Shown one piece after another: positions 7,333 through 16,206 of a stretch of DNA of 64,000 nucleotides. The DNA comes from Thalassotalea mangrovi (lineage in GTDB: Bacteria; Pseudomonadota; Gammaproteobacteria; Enterobacterales; Alteromonadaceae). Where the stretch lies: positions 62,001-126,000 of the forward strand of contig NZ_SWDB01000007.1 in assembly GCF_005116735.1 (NCBI RefSeq), written 5' to 3'. The position numbers and the translations under genes are program-made. Under the pieces are notes generated by a model that searched no databases, was not told the origin of the DNA, and saw only the letters and a program-made list of their open reading frames with translations. The first letter of the stretch is position 1. Each line of letters starts with the position of its first letter.

Positions 7333-9383
7333 TGAGAACCGTAATTATTGGTTGTGGTAATTTAGCGCGTGTTCATTTGCAGAAATTACGCAATATGAAT
7401 CCAGACATTGCCCTGGCGATTGTTGATATTGATCCTGAGCGTCTGGCGCAGTTTTCCTCTGAGCTTGGCATCAGTGCCAGCTTCACCAGTATTGAGCAAA
7501 TGTTGCAATCTTTTCGCCCCGATTATGCCCATATTACCACGCCTCCGGGCAGTCATTATTCGCTGTGTGAGCATTTATTGTCCAGCCAGGTGCACTGTCT
7601 GGTCGAAAAGCCGCTGGCGATGACCAGTGAACAAATTTCAAGTTTACTCACCATTGCTGGCAAAGAGCAGGTTAAGCTGACCGTAAATCATATGCGTAGC
7701 TTCGACCCGATGGTAAAAAAAGCAAGGGACCTGATCAAACGCAAAGATTTTGGCGAAGTGAAAGCGGTGAATGGGCGTTACAGTTTCGATTATTTTGATA
7801 ATCGCAAATACGACTCGACCAGTCGCTGGATGGAGAAATTACCCGGTGGGCCGGTGTTTGATATCGCACCCCACGTGTTTAGTGCCATGGAGCAATTCAC
7901 CGGACCGTTACATTATCAGGCAAGCCAGGTTACTGCCATTGGTGATAAGGTACACGATTATCAGTTACTTTTGACTAACGACAAGGGCATATTTGCCAGT
8001 GCCCTGATGAATTTAAATACCCTGCCTCTGAAAAACGAAGTGATCGTTGAGTGTGAACGAGGCTCGGTTCATCTCGATTTTCGCAATTTTATTATCAATT
8101 ACCAAAGTGTCAGCGCCCTGCCAAATGCAGTGTCGAGAGTAACGGCTAATTTACATGGTGCCTGGCAATTGCTGTGGGGTACAACGGTTGCGATCACTAA
8201 ATTTGTCTTCAAACGCCTTGATCCCTATGCAGGTCTGGATGCCATCATCAAAGATTTTTACAGCGAAAAAATGATTAATAAATGCGCCGAAGACGCTCAC
8301 AGATACCTGCAAATCATGGAGCGAGAGCCGGCTTTTGTGCCAGCAACGGAGCGAGTTGAGGAGCAAGAGCTAGCTGCGGCAGATGTATTGGTCACTGGCG
8401 GCCGGGGATTTTTAGGTCAGGCCCTGGTGTTGCGCCTGTTGAAACAAGGCCGGGTGGTGCGGGTTTTGTTGCACTCGAATAGCCCGTTACCGCAAAGCTG
8501 GCAGCCCTATGAGAAACAAATTCAGGTGATTATCGGCGATATTTACGATCACAAACTTGTCTTACGCGCCTGCACGGATGTCAGAAAGGTATTTCATTTG
8601 GCAGCCGCAATGCAGGGGAACTGGCATTATCACCTGGATACCACGGTAACAGGTACTAAAAATCTGTTAACTGCCAGCTCGCAACAAGGGGTTGAGCAAC
8701 TTATCTATATCAGTACGCTGAATGTGTACCACGGAGAAGATTATCAACAGAGTTACAAAGTTGATGAATCTTTTCAGTTTGAACGGCAACCGCAACAGCG
8801 CGGCAATTATTCCCACGCTAAGTGGCAGGCTGAGCAGGCTGTACGGGATTTTGCGTCTGACAACCCTGAGATTCAGGTAACGATTTTCCGGCCGGGCCTG
8901 ATTTACGGACCAGGACTGGATCCTTGTCTGAATGACCTGGGCATCTCTATTGGCGATAAATATCTGTTATCTATTGGAATGGGAGATCGACGCTTACCTC
9001 TGGTATATGTGGAAAATGTGGTCGATGCCTGCGTGTCAGCACTCAAACACAGTGATGGAACGTTAAAGATATTTAACCTGGTTGATAATGATTACCCAAC
9101 TCAGCGTGAATACATTGAGTTATTGAATCAAAATGGTAAGAAGAAGCGGCTAATCCCCATTCCTCTGGTGGTTTACAAAACCGCGTTCTGGGTGCTTGAT
9201 CACTTGTGCGCAATCGGACTGAAAAGAAACCCGCATTTATCCTACCGTTTACGCTCGATATCATCGTCACCGGTATTTGATACCAGTGAAGCGCAACAGA
9301 CGTTGCACTGGCAACCTCAGGTGGGCCTGAAGCAGGGCGTCAATGCGGCAATTTCGGCGCTGAACCAAGCGGGCGTTAAGTAA
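7332..9383 (+). CDS. Two-domain Gfo/Idh/MocA oxidoreductase - SDR epimerase fusion
   Basis: The 683-aa protein combines two NAD(P)-dependent enzymes. Residues 1 to about 340 are a Gfo/Idh/MocA dehydrogenase, with a Rossmann start VIIGCGNLARVH and the diagnostic EKPLAMT. From about 352, VLVTGGRGFLGQ opens an extended SDR (NAD-dependent epimerase/dehydratase) with YISTLNVYHG, the YSHAK form of YxxxK, and FRPGLIYGPG. The junction has no stop or frameshift, so it is one polypeptide. The two halves may oxidise and then reduce or epimerise a nucleotide sugar in sequence, but this is inference. It is coupled to the glycosyltransferase before it and lies 3 bp before the flippase gene. Confidence 0.9.
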   Translation: MRTVIIGCGNLARVHLQKLRNMNPDIALAIVDIDPERLAQFSSELGISASFTSIEQMLQSFRPDYAHITTPPGSHYSLCEHLLSSQVHCLVEKPLAMTSEQISSLLTIAGKEQVKLTVNHMRSFDPMVKKARDLIKRKDFGEVKAVNGRYSFDYFDNRKYDSTSRWMEKLPGGPVFDIAPHVFSAMEQFTGPLHYQASQVTAIGDKVHDYQLLLTNDKGIFASALMNLNTLPLKNEVIVECERGSVHLDFRNFIINYQSVSALPNAVSRVTANLHGAWQLLWGTTVAITKFVFKRLDPYAGLDAIIKDFYSEKMINKCAEDAHRYLQIMEREPAFVPATERVEEQELAAADVLVTGGRGFLGQALVLRLLKQGRVVRVLLHSNSPLPQSWQPYEKQIQVIIGDIYDHKLVLRACTDVRKVFHLAAAMQGNWHYHLDTTVTGTKNLLTASSQQGVEQLIYISTLNVYHGEDYQQSYKVDESFQFERQPQQRGNYSHAKWQAEQAVRDFASDNPEIQVTIFRPGLIYGPGLDPCLNDLGISIGDKYLLSIGMGDRRLPLVYVENVVDACVSALKHSDGTLKIFNLVDNDYPTQREYIELLNQNGKKKRLIPIPLVVYKTAFWVLDHLCAIGLKRNPHLSYRLRSISSSPVFDTSEAQQTLHWQPQVGLKQGVNAAISALNQAGVK

Positions 9384-9386
9384 ATA

Positions 9387-10913
9387 ATGAAAGGTCTGCT
9401 GCTGAAAAGTACGGCGTTTCGATTTTTGGAGCGCTTTATTATCCTGCTCATTTCGCTGTTGATGACGCCGTTTTTTATTCATCATTTAGGTGAAGAAGGT
9501 TACGGGCTTTGGATTATCATACTATCGGTACTCACCTGGTTTAACGTGGTTAACCTCGGGTTTCCTTCTGCGGTACAGCGTCATATCACCCTGGCGCTGG
9601 AAGCGGGTGATGAGGAGCAGGTCAACCGCGTATTTTCCACGTCTATTGTTCTTTTTCTCGGGCTGGGAATCATTGCCGCAACCGGGTTGCTGACACTGGC
9701 TCAATTCCCTTCCTGGCTGGGCATTTCCGGGCCAATGGAAGTGACATTAAGTTACTGTTTCCTGTTCCTGTCGTTAAAAATACTGTGGGGGTTCCTAATG
9801 AACTGCCTGCACGGTTTTTATGTGGCGGTATTGAGGTTCGATATTGATGCTAATATTTCCTCCCTGAACGCGATCATGAAAGCCATTATTGTCTATTTAA
9901 CCATACCGCAACTAGATATCTATGGTGCTGTGCTGGCAACTCTTATTGCCGATGTGATAACCAATGGTTATAAAGTTTACTGGGTGAAAAAAAACTACCC
10001 TTATTTGACGTTTCGTCGGCGATTTGTCAGTAAAGCCGAATTTAGCAGTCTATTTCACTTCTCCAAATATGTAGTCGCAAGCGGCATCGCCAGTACCATA
10101 AATACCAAATCAGATCCGGTTATCGTCAGTAAATTTATGGAATTGGCAACGGTAACGCTGTTTAGTATTGCTACCCGGTTATGCGGTCATGTGCAGGCGT
10201 TTGTGTTATCTGTATCCGGTCTGTTTCAACCGATATTCACCAGGATGGTCGCTCGCGGGACCAATATGGAGCGCTTGTACAATCAGGTAACCAGCCTGAA
10301 CCTGTTTGTCTGTACCGCCCTGTTCTTACCTTTGTTTATTTTTTCTCCCTTGTTTGTCGAATTGTGGGTTGGGCCGAAGTTCATTCCTGCCACTGATTTG
10401 ATTGGATTTTTTATTTTTGGCTACATGTGCATTGCCGTAGGCAGCGGCGTTAATAATGTCCTGTTCGCACAAGCGAATCATAATTGGATATTTGTCGGTA
10501 ACCTACTTGGCGCATTTGTACATATCGCAATGTCGGTTTATTTACTGGAGGATTATGGCTTGATTGGGGTTGCCATTGGTACTCCCGCTGGCTTCATTAT
10601 TTCCGAACTTATCTTTAAGTTTTCGTTACTTAAATATTATTGTAATTTCAGGCTGTTGCCGATTTACCTGCGCTTCGGGTATGCGCTTGTGGTGCTTTAC
10701 GGGCTAGGTATCCCACTGAAACAATGGCTACAAACTTATACCGCAGAGCAGTGGCTAATATGTTTTGGCCTGGCATTCATAATCCTGCCAATTACCACCC
10801 TGATTGCTTATGTGGCAATTCTCGACCCAGAAGTGAAAAGAAAAATCATCGAATTGGCCTTACAAATTAAATCGACACGGTGGAAGGGGAGTACCGAATT
10901 GGACAACCCTTGA
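9387..10913 (+). CDS. Oligosaccharide flippase, Wzx/MATE-like
   Basis: The 508-aa protein is almost entirely hydrophobic helices, about 12-14, with the polysaccharide-biosynthesis flippase start (FLERFIILLISLLMTPFFI; EEGYGLWIIIL) and a long C-terminal half. Proteins of this family move undecaprenyl-linked repeat units across the inner membrane for Wzy polymerisation. It starts 3 bp after the fusion enzyme and belongs to the same unit. A matching ligase/polymerase-like gene is at 16207-17517. Family is secure; substrate is unknown. Confidence 0.9.
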   Translation: MKGLLLKSTAFRFLERFIILLISLLMTPFFIHHLGEEGYGLWIIILSVLTWFNVVNLGFPSAVQRHITLALEAGDEEQVNRVFSTSIVLFLGLGIIAATGLLTLAQFPSWLGISGPMEVTLSYCFLFLSLKILWGFLMNCLHGFYVAVLRFDIDANISSLNAIMKAIIVYLTIPQLDIYGAVLATLIADVITNGYKVYWVKKNYPYLTFRRRFVSKAEFSSLFHFSKYVVASGIASTINTKSDPVIVSKFMELATVTLFSIATRLCGHVQAFVLSVSGLFQPIFTRMVARGTNMERLYNQVTSLNLFVCTALFLPLFIFSPLFVELWVGPKFIPATDLIGFFIFGYMCIAVGSGVNNVLFAQANHNWIFVGNLLGAFVHIAMSVYLLEDYGLIGVAIGTPAGFIISELIFKFSLLKYYCNFRLLPIYLRFGYALVVLYGLGIPLKQWLQTYTAEQWLICFGLAFIILPITTLIAYVAILDPEVKRKIIELALQIKSTRWKGSTELDNP

Positions 10914-11034
10914 AATGCCAGAAAATAAAGAGTGCTATTGATAACAATTAATGCTGATTTTCTAACGCATATCACCCGCACATTGTGATGTATTGACTAT
11001 ACTCAATTCAGTAATAATAAACGGCAGTGTAGAA

Positions 11035-12381
11035 ATGGATATTTACGCAACATTCTTCCGATCAATCTTATTTCCAGGGTACGAGGCCTATAAAGGTCGT
11101 AAAACCTCCTCATTGCTCACATCGGCAGAGCAACGATTACAATGGCCTCGACAAAAAATTGTACAATTCCAACTTGAACGAATGCGCGAACTGCTCTGTT
11201 TTTGCCAAAACAATGTACCTTACTATCAAAAGCAGTGGCTGGATATTGGCTTTAATCCCAACAATCTGACCTCCGTTGAACAGCTAAGTGAATTGCCTTT
11301 GTTGACGAAACAGGATGTGCAGGATCATTACCAGGCGTTAATCCCGGAAAGCAAACGCATCAGTAATATGAAAAAGTCGACGGGCGGCTCTACCGGGCGT
11401 CCTTTTCATTTTGAATTGGATAAAGGCAGTTATGAAACGCGCCAGGCAATTATGTGGCGTGGATACGGCTGGGCGGGCGTCGATATTGGCACCAAAACCT
11501 GGTATTTATGGGGGGTAGATCTCGGTCAGCAAAGCTGGAAGCATAAGCTAAAGGACGATTTATACCATCGATTTTATCATCGCAGGATTGCCAATTCGTT
11601 TGCTCTGAGCAATGACAACTTTGCCGAGTATACCGCCGAGTTAAACCACTATAAGCCAAAAGCCATCGTCGCCTATGTAGCTCCCCTGTACAGCCTGGCA
11701 AAATACATTAATGAACACGACGTTAAAGTGCATCAGCCCGAGGTTATCCTGACGGGTGCCGAGGCCTTGCTGGAATACCAGCGCCAGGAAATTCAAAAAG
11801 CATTTCGATGTCAGGTATTCAACACCTACGGATGCCGTGAATTTATGTTAATTGCGGCAGAATGTGCACAACAGCGTGGCTTGCATATCAATATCGATCA
11901 GTTGGTGGTTGAAACCGTCGACCATAATGGCGCTGCGGTGAAAAATTCAGTTGGCGATATTGTCATCACGGATTTATTTAACTATGGCATGCCATTAATC
12001 CGCTATGCGAATGGTGATCAGGGGGTTATCAGTGAGCGTCAGTGTTCGTGCAGCAATCCCTTACCCATCCTTGAATCCGTGAATGGTCGCAAGCTGGATA
12101 TCATCCGCTCCCCGCAGGGAAAAATTTTGCCGGGAGAATTCTTTCCGCACTTGTTAAAAGACTTTCGCGGAATTGAACGATTTCAGGTGCGGCAAAAATC
12201 GCTGTCTAGCCTGGATATTTTTATTGTCGCCAATGATAAATTTGATGATCAGGTACAAAGCACGATTGATGGTCAGATCAAAGCGGTGATGGGCGAACAG
12301 TTACAGGTAAACTTCCATCAGGTAAGTGAGATACCTCTCACCAGTACCGGTAAACACCGGGTTACGATATCGGAGCTGTGA
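11035..12381 (+). CDS. PaaK/CapK-like adenylate-forming enzyme
   Basis: The frame extends to a TTG at 10993, but the ATG at 11035 (MDIYATFFRS) is the more credible start and gives 448 aa. Family signs are KKSTGGSTGRPFHFE (the phosphate-binding loop of acyl-adenylating enzymes), TGAEALL, FNTYGCREF and RYANGDQG. This matches phenylacetate-CoA ligase-like CapK proteins, common in capsule loci, where they are thought to activate a carboxylic acid for transfer to the polymer. The next gene overlaps by 1 bp (TGATG). The substrate cannot be read from sequence, and a role in aromatic catabolism is unlikely here. Confidence 0.85.
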   Translation: MDIYATFFRSILFPGYEAYKGRKTSSLLTSAEQRLQWPRQKIVQFQLERMRELLCFCQNNVPYYQKQWLDIGFNPNNLTSVEQLSELPLLTKQDVQDHYQALIPESKRISNMKKSTGGSTGRPFHFELDKGSYETRQAIMWRGYGWAGVDIGTKTWYLWGVDLGQQSWKHKLKDDLYHRFYHRRIANSFALSNDNFAEYTAELNHYKPKAIVAYVAPLYSLAKYINEHDVKVHQPEVILTGAEALLEYQRQEIQKAFRCQVFNTYGCREFMLIAAECAQQRGLHINIDQLVVETVDHNGAAVKNSVGDIVITDLFNYGMPLIRYANGDQGVISERQCSCSNPLPILESVNGRKLDIIRSPQGKILPGEFFPHLLKDFRGIERFQVRQKSLSSLDIFIVANDKFDDQVQSTIDGQIKAVMGEQLQVNFHQVSEIPLTSTGKHRVTISEL

Positions 12382-13535
12382 TGTCGAAATTGTTGATCAT
12401 AACCAATCTGTATCCTTCCTCCTGGGATCCCAACCGGGCGACATTTAATAAACAGCAATTTGATCGGTTGGCTGATTTTTTTGATGTCAGCATTCTGGTT
12501 CCGGTTGCCTGGACGAAATGGTTAAAGCTTTCGCAAAATGAAAAGCGAGAGGGGGGTGAAAATCTTCGCTACCAGCCGTTTTTCTATACGCCAAAATTTC
12601 CCTACGCCATGTTTAGCGTATACATGTTTGTTTCGCTATTTACCGCATCGTGGCGTTGGATTAAAGCATTACGTCCCAAGGCATTACTGGCGAGTTGGGC
12701 ATACCCTGAAGGCGTTGCAACAGCGCTACTGGCAAAGTACCTGAGTTGTCCATTTTTCATTAAAGTTCACGGTAGTGATATTAATGAGTTTGGCAAAGAT
12801 AAGTGGCGAGCAAAACAAATTACCTGGGCAGCAAACCGGGCGGCGGCAGTTTTCGTGGTAAGTGACGCGCTGCGTCAGCGAATGATTTCCCTGGGAGTTG
12901 ACGAACAAAAACTTCACCTGGTTTACAACGGTGTCGATAAAAAGCTGTTTTTTCCGGCAGCAGCGTCACACCCCAGGACATCGAAACGATTGCTATATGT
13001 TGGCAATCTGAAGGCCAATAAGGGTGTTATCGAACTGATCAGTAGTTTTACTGAGCTGTTACATCAATTTCCAGACAGCAAGCTGGTGATCGCAGGCCAG
13101 GGAGAGATGGAGTCAGCTATGCGGCAGATGCTTGATGACAGGTTGGCAGCAGATAAAGTCGAGTTTTTGGGGTCAATTGCGCATCAACAGGTGGCGCAGG
13201 AAATTCGCCTCAGTGATGTGGTTGTGCTACCGAGTTATGCTGAGGGAGTTCCCAATATCCTGCTTGAAGCAATGGCCTGTGGTAAGCCAGTAGTCGCTAC
13301 AAGCGTTGGTGGCATTCCGGAAATAGTTACCGAAAAAACTGGCATTTTAGTGCCAGCGAAAATGGTAAAGCCTCTGACACAAGCGATGATACACGCATTA
13401 ACAAAAACATGGTCTGAGCGGGAAATCGTTAATCATGCAGCGATTTTTGACTGGCATCATAACATTAGGTTGGTGCACAAGGTCATCGAACAGGTCATTG
13501 AGCAACATTCTGATAACTCCGTGGTGTCAATATGA
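12381..13535 (+). CDS. Glycosyltransferase, GT4 family
   Basis: The 384-aa GT-B enzyme has an N-terminal acceptor domain (ITNLYPSSWDPNRATF; KVHGSDINEF) and a C-terminal GT4 domain. The latter shows YVGNLKANKG, VIAGQGEMES and the E-x7-E motif in YAEGVPNILLEAMACGKPVVAT. The start is the ATG at 12381, one base inside the previous stop; a GTG directly before it is also possible. It overlaps the following deacetylase by 4 bp (ATGA), so translation is probably coupled. It is a retaining transferase of the polymer pathway with unknown sugar. Confidence 0.9.
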   Translation: MSKLLIITNLYPSSWDPNRATFNKQQFDRLADFFDVSILVPVAWTKWLKLSQNEKREGGENLRYQPFFYTPKFPYAMFSVYMFVSLFTASWRWIKALRPKALLASWAYPEGVATALLAKYLSCPFFIKVHGSDINEFGKDKWRAKQITWAANRAAAVFVVSDALRQRMISLGVDEQKLHLVYNGVDKKLFFPAAASHPRTSKRLLYVGNLKANKGVIELISSFTELLHQFPDSKLVIAGQGEMESAMRQMLDDRLAADKVEFLGSIAHQQVAQEIRLSDVVVLPSYAEGVPNILLEAMACGKPVVATSVGGIPEIVTEKTGILVPAKMVKPLTQAMIHALTKTWSEREIVNHAAIFDWHHNIRLVHKVIEQVIEQHSDNSVVSI

Positions 13536-14155
13536 GCTTTAAGTCGCGTCTTATTCAACGTTTATTTCCAAATGATAAAATCTATACCAGACGTAAGTCT
13601 GGTGACAAGTGCCTGTATCTTACCTTCGATGACGGACCGACCCCACAGGTGACTCCAAGGGTGTTAGAACTATTATCACAGCATGATACCAAGGCGACTT
13701 TTTTCTTTATTGGCAAACGGATGGAAAATAATCCTGAGCTTGTCAAAAAGGTCAAAGAGCAGGGACATTCGCTCGGCAATCATTCGTATTATCACAAAGG
13801 ATTTAAACATATGCCGACCAAAGACCAGCTCGAGGAGATATTACAAACCAATGAATTGCTGGCAAGTTTTGAGGTAAATCAACAAAGTATCATATTCCGC
13901 CCACCACATGGTCGGTGGCGAATCGGGTTGTTGTGGCAATTGTTAAAACGAAACATACCTTTAGTACTTTGGTCCGTAGATAGCAAAGATTACTCCAGGA
14001 AAAACTCGCAAATACTGTGTCGTCGACTATCAGAAATGTCCTTGAGGGATGGCGATATCATCTTATTTCATGACGATAATGAGTTGTGCCTGGAGATATT
14101 AGACAATTTGATTCCATTATGGAAAAAACAAGGCTTTAGTTTTGCGACGTTGTAG
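13532..14155 (+). CDS. NodB-type polysaccharide deacetylase, complete motifs
   Basis: The 207-aa protein is nearly only a NodB domain with all signatures: TFDDGPTP (Asp33, Asp34), GNHSYYH (His84, His88), RPPHGR (123-128), WSVDSKDY and ILFHD. This is the standard metal site of chitooligosaccharide and peptidoglycan N-deacetylases. No signal peptide is visible, so it may act on lipid-linked intermediates in the cytoplasm. It overlaps the preceding glycosyltransferase by 4 bp. It contrasts with the deacetylase at 2541-3587, which lacks one His ligand. The exact substrate is unknown. Confidence 0.92.
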   Translation: MSFKSRLIQRLFPNDKIYTRRKSGDKCLYLTFDDGPTPQVTPRVLELLSQHDTKATFFFIGKRMENNPELVKKVKEQGHSLGNHSYYHKGFKHMPTKDQLEEILQTNELLASFEVNQQSIIFRPPHGRWRIGLLWQLLKRNIPLVLWSVDSKDYSRKNSQILCRRLSEMSLRDGDIILFHDDNELCLEILDNLIPLWKKQGFSFATL

Positions 14156-14243
14156 TTAGCCAAAAAACTCAGAATTTAATAAAAGTGTTCAAGCCGGAGC
14201 GTATTTTATTGTTTGCGGCCTATAACTTTGTTTGGAGAGTCTG

Positions 14244-15086
14244 ATGAAAGACAGCCTAATACAGTATTATTTGAAATCGAGTAAGGTCTTATTATTAAAC
14301 AAAAGTTTTTTATCGGTATTTCGAAAAATGCCGAACTGGATGCGCATTTGGGGATTTTATCTGGCATCTTATTTGCGGGGTTCAAAATCGCAACATTGCA
14401 ATTTTGTTATTTTTGCACAGGGAAGAACAGGTAGTACGGTGTTAGTTGACTTGATTAACTCCCATCCGGATGCGTTTTGTTACGGAGAAGTGTTAGCTCC
14501 CAATGTCGTGCGCGGTGTAAAAAAACCGGTACGTTATGCCCAGGGCCTGACCGTATTTGCCAAAACACCAGCGGTTGGCTTTAAAGTAAAAGTGTATCAA
14601 CTGGAAAAGGCTCAAAACCAATGCCCACGCAAGGTGTTACACGATTTTTCCGACAATGGGTGGAAAGTCATCTACCTGCATCGAGACAATCTGCTGGAGC
14701 ATGCAATATCTGATTTGCGCAGTGAAAAAACCGGGACATATCACCAGTTCGGTAAAAATAAACAGCAACAGCCTCTGGTTGATATCAATTATGAAGAAGT
14801 AGAGCGAGTTGTAAAATTCCGGGAAAATTGTCGGATGGCCGAGAAGAAGGCACTGCAAGGGATCGATTATTTCGATATTTCTTATGAAAAGAACCTCTGC
14901 GATGCTACTAAGCAAACAGAGACACTCAACCGCTTGTTCGATTATCTTGGCTTACCAGAGCATCAGGTGAGTACCAGGTTCAACAAAGTGGTTAAGTCAG
15001 ATCTGTCAAAAGTGATCAGTGACTATGCAACCTTAGAGCAGCGCCTGAAAAATTCGCCTTACCAACACTTTTTAAATGCACGTTGA
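14244..15086 (+). CDS. Sulfotransferase, NodH/Stf0-like
   Basis: The frame is open from a TTG at 14232. The ATG at 14244 is preferred since GGAGA lies 5 nt upstream, and gives 280 aa. The PAPS 5'-phosphosulfate loop FAQGRTGSTVLVDLINSHP sits near residue 55, and the 3'-phosphate-binding region is VIYLHRDNLLEHAISDLRS. This resembles NodH and Stf0-type carbohydrate sulfotransferases. It suggests sulfation of the polysaccharide or a linked glycan using PAPS. It lies 88 bp after the deacetylase and 56 bp before the propeller-like unknown. A second sulfotransferase is found at 26324-27337. Confidence 0.87.
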   Translation: MKDSLIQYYLKSSKVLLLNKSFLSVFRKMPNWMRIWGFYLASYLRGSKSQHCNFVIFAQGRTGSTVLVDLINSHPDAFCYGEVLAPNVVRGVKKPVRYAQGLTVFAKTPAVGFKVKVYQLEKAQNQCPRKVLHDFSDNGWKVIYLHRDNLLEHAISDLRSEKTGTYHQFGKNKQQQPLVDINYEEVERVVKFRENCRMAEKKALQGIDYFDISYEKNLCDATKQTETLNRLFDYLGLPEHQVSTRFNKVVKSDLSKVISDYATLEQRLKNSPYQHFLNAR

Positions 15087-15142
15087 TACTTTTAAGGATA
15101 GCGTCAAACCTGAAATAATGATTTTAAAACAAGGGGTTACAG

Positions 15143-16150
15143 ATGGGATTCAGAGGGTTGGCAGCATTACCCGATAAACTTATCATTACCGGTGGCAAGC
15201 AACGCCGGTTTCATTACGATATGAAAGAGTGGACCGGTTACGGTGCCGCAAAGGCTTTACAAATCCAATTTACCCCGGACCTGAAGGTCAGCGAGGTCAT
15301 TGATTACACGTCTCCTGAAGATTGTCTGCCTGAGGATAGTGAAGCATCCATTACATTTAAATCAGGAACCCGCCGTTCGGAAAGTTTATGGGTTGCAACG
15401 CAGACCGAAGCCTTATGCTTTTCAACTCAGGATTTTTCATTGCAACACCGAATTAGTCATCCCGTGTTTAACGATGTCCATCATGTATACCCGACTTTAG
15501 ATGATACCTTGCTGGTCACTTCGACGGGTTTAGATGCGGTCTTTGAGTTTACTCCCAGTGGTGAAAAAATGAATGAGTGGAGTTGCACGGAAATGGACAT
15601 CTGGCAACGATTCGAACCGGGTAAAGATTATCGAAAAGTACTCACTACCAAACCTCACGCCGTGCATCCAAATCATTGTTTTGAATATCAGGGCAAGTAT
15701 TGGGTGAGTAATATGAAAAAGAGTCAATGCCAGTGCCTGCAGACAGGGGAAGTGATTCACCTTGATTCCGGTAATATTCACGATGGTATCCTGGTCGGAA
15801 AATATGCATATTTTACCCATGTAAATGGATTTATCTCCAAAGTTGATATGGACCTGCAGCGGGTCATCGAGATCCATGACATGAACCAGATTGAGGTAGG
15901 CCCTAAGCAACTGGGGTGGTGTCGTGGATTGTATTGTATCGATGAATACCGGTTTCTGGTCGGTTTTACCCGTATTCGCCCATCTAAAATGCAGATGGGC
16001 ATGGAATGGTTAAAAAACCGCTTTTATGCAAAAGGCTGGCAAGGGTGTCTGCCAACGCGAATTTGTTTGTTGAATACGAAAACCATGAGCTTTGACTGGC
16101 AGGTGGATTTGGAGCAGCACGATATTCATGCGGTATTTTCTATCCTTTAG
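15143..16150 (+). CDS. Uncharacterised propeller-like protein next to sulfotransferase
   Basis: The 335-aa protein has no signal peptide or membrane helix. It shows recurring short beta-rich blocks ending in W/F-V or aromatic residues (LIITGGKQRRFHYD; SLWVATQTEALCF; TLLVTSTGLDAVFEF; KYWVSNMKKSQC; KYAYFTHVNGFISKVD; YRFLVGFTRI), as expected for a six- or seven-bladed beta-propeller. His clusters (DVHHVYP, KPHAVHPNHC) and the CQC motif could bind metal. A clean AAACAAGGGG ribosome site precedes the ATG. It is the last plus-strand gene before the convergent ligase gene. I do not recognise a characterised family; a partner role with the adjacent sulfotransferase is inferred only. Confidence 0.75.
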   Translation: MGFRGLAALPDKLIITGGKQRRFHYDMKEWTGYGAAKALQIQFTPDLKVSEVIDYTSPEDCLPEDSEASITFKSGTRRSESLWVATQTEALCFSTQDFSLQHRISHPVFNDVHHVYPTLDDTLLVTSTGLDAVFEFTPSGEKMNEWSCTEMDIWQRFEPGKDYRKVLTTKPHAVHPNHCFEYQGKYWVSNMKKSQCQCLQTGEVIHLDSGNIHDGILVGKYAYFTHVNGFISKVDMDLQRVIEIHDMNQIEVGPKQLGWCRGLYCIDEYRFLVGFTRIRPSKMQMGMEWLKNRFYAKGWQGCLPTRICLLNTKTMSFDWQVDLEQHDIHAVFSIL

Positions 16151-16206
16151 CTACCTTGAAACCTAGGTAGACAACCTGACTTATAAACTCTGCCGGCCTT
16201 TCCGCC

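Noticed and set aside
15530-15910. 126-codon open frame opposite the propeller-like gene
   Set aside because: No ribosome site; the sense frame has a good start and protein-like composition.
15143-16150. Reading the 335-aa protein as a PEP-CTERM exosortase substrate
   Set aside because: It has no signal peptide and its C-terminus lacks the PEP motif, hydrophobic helix and basic tail.
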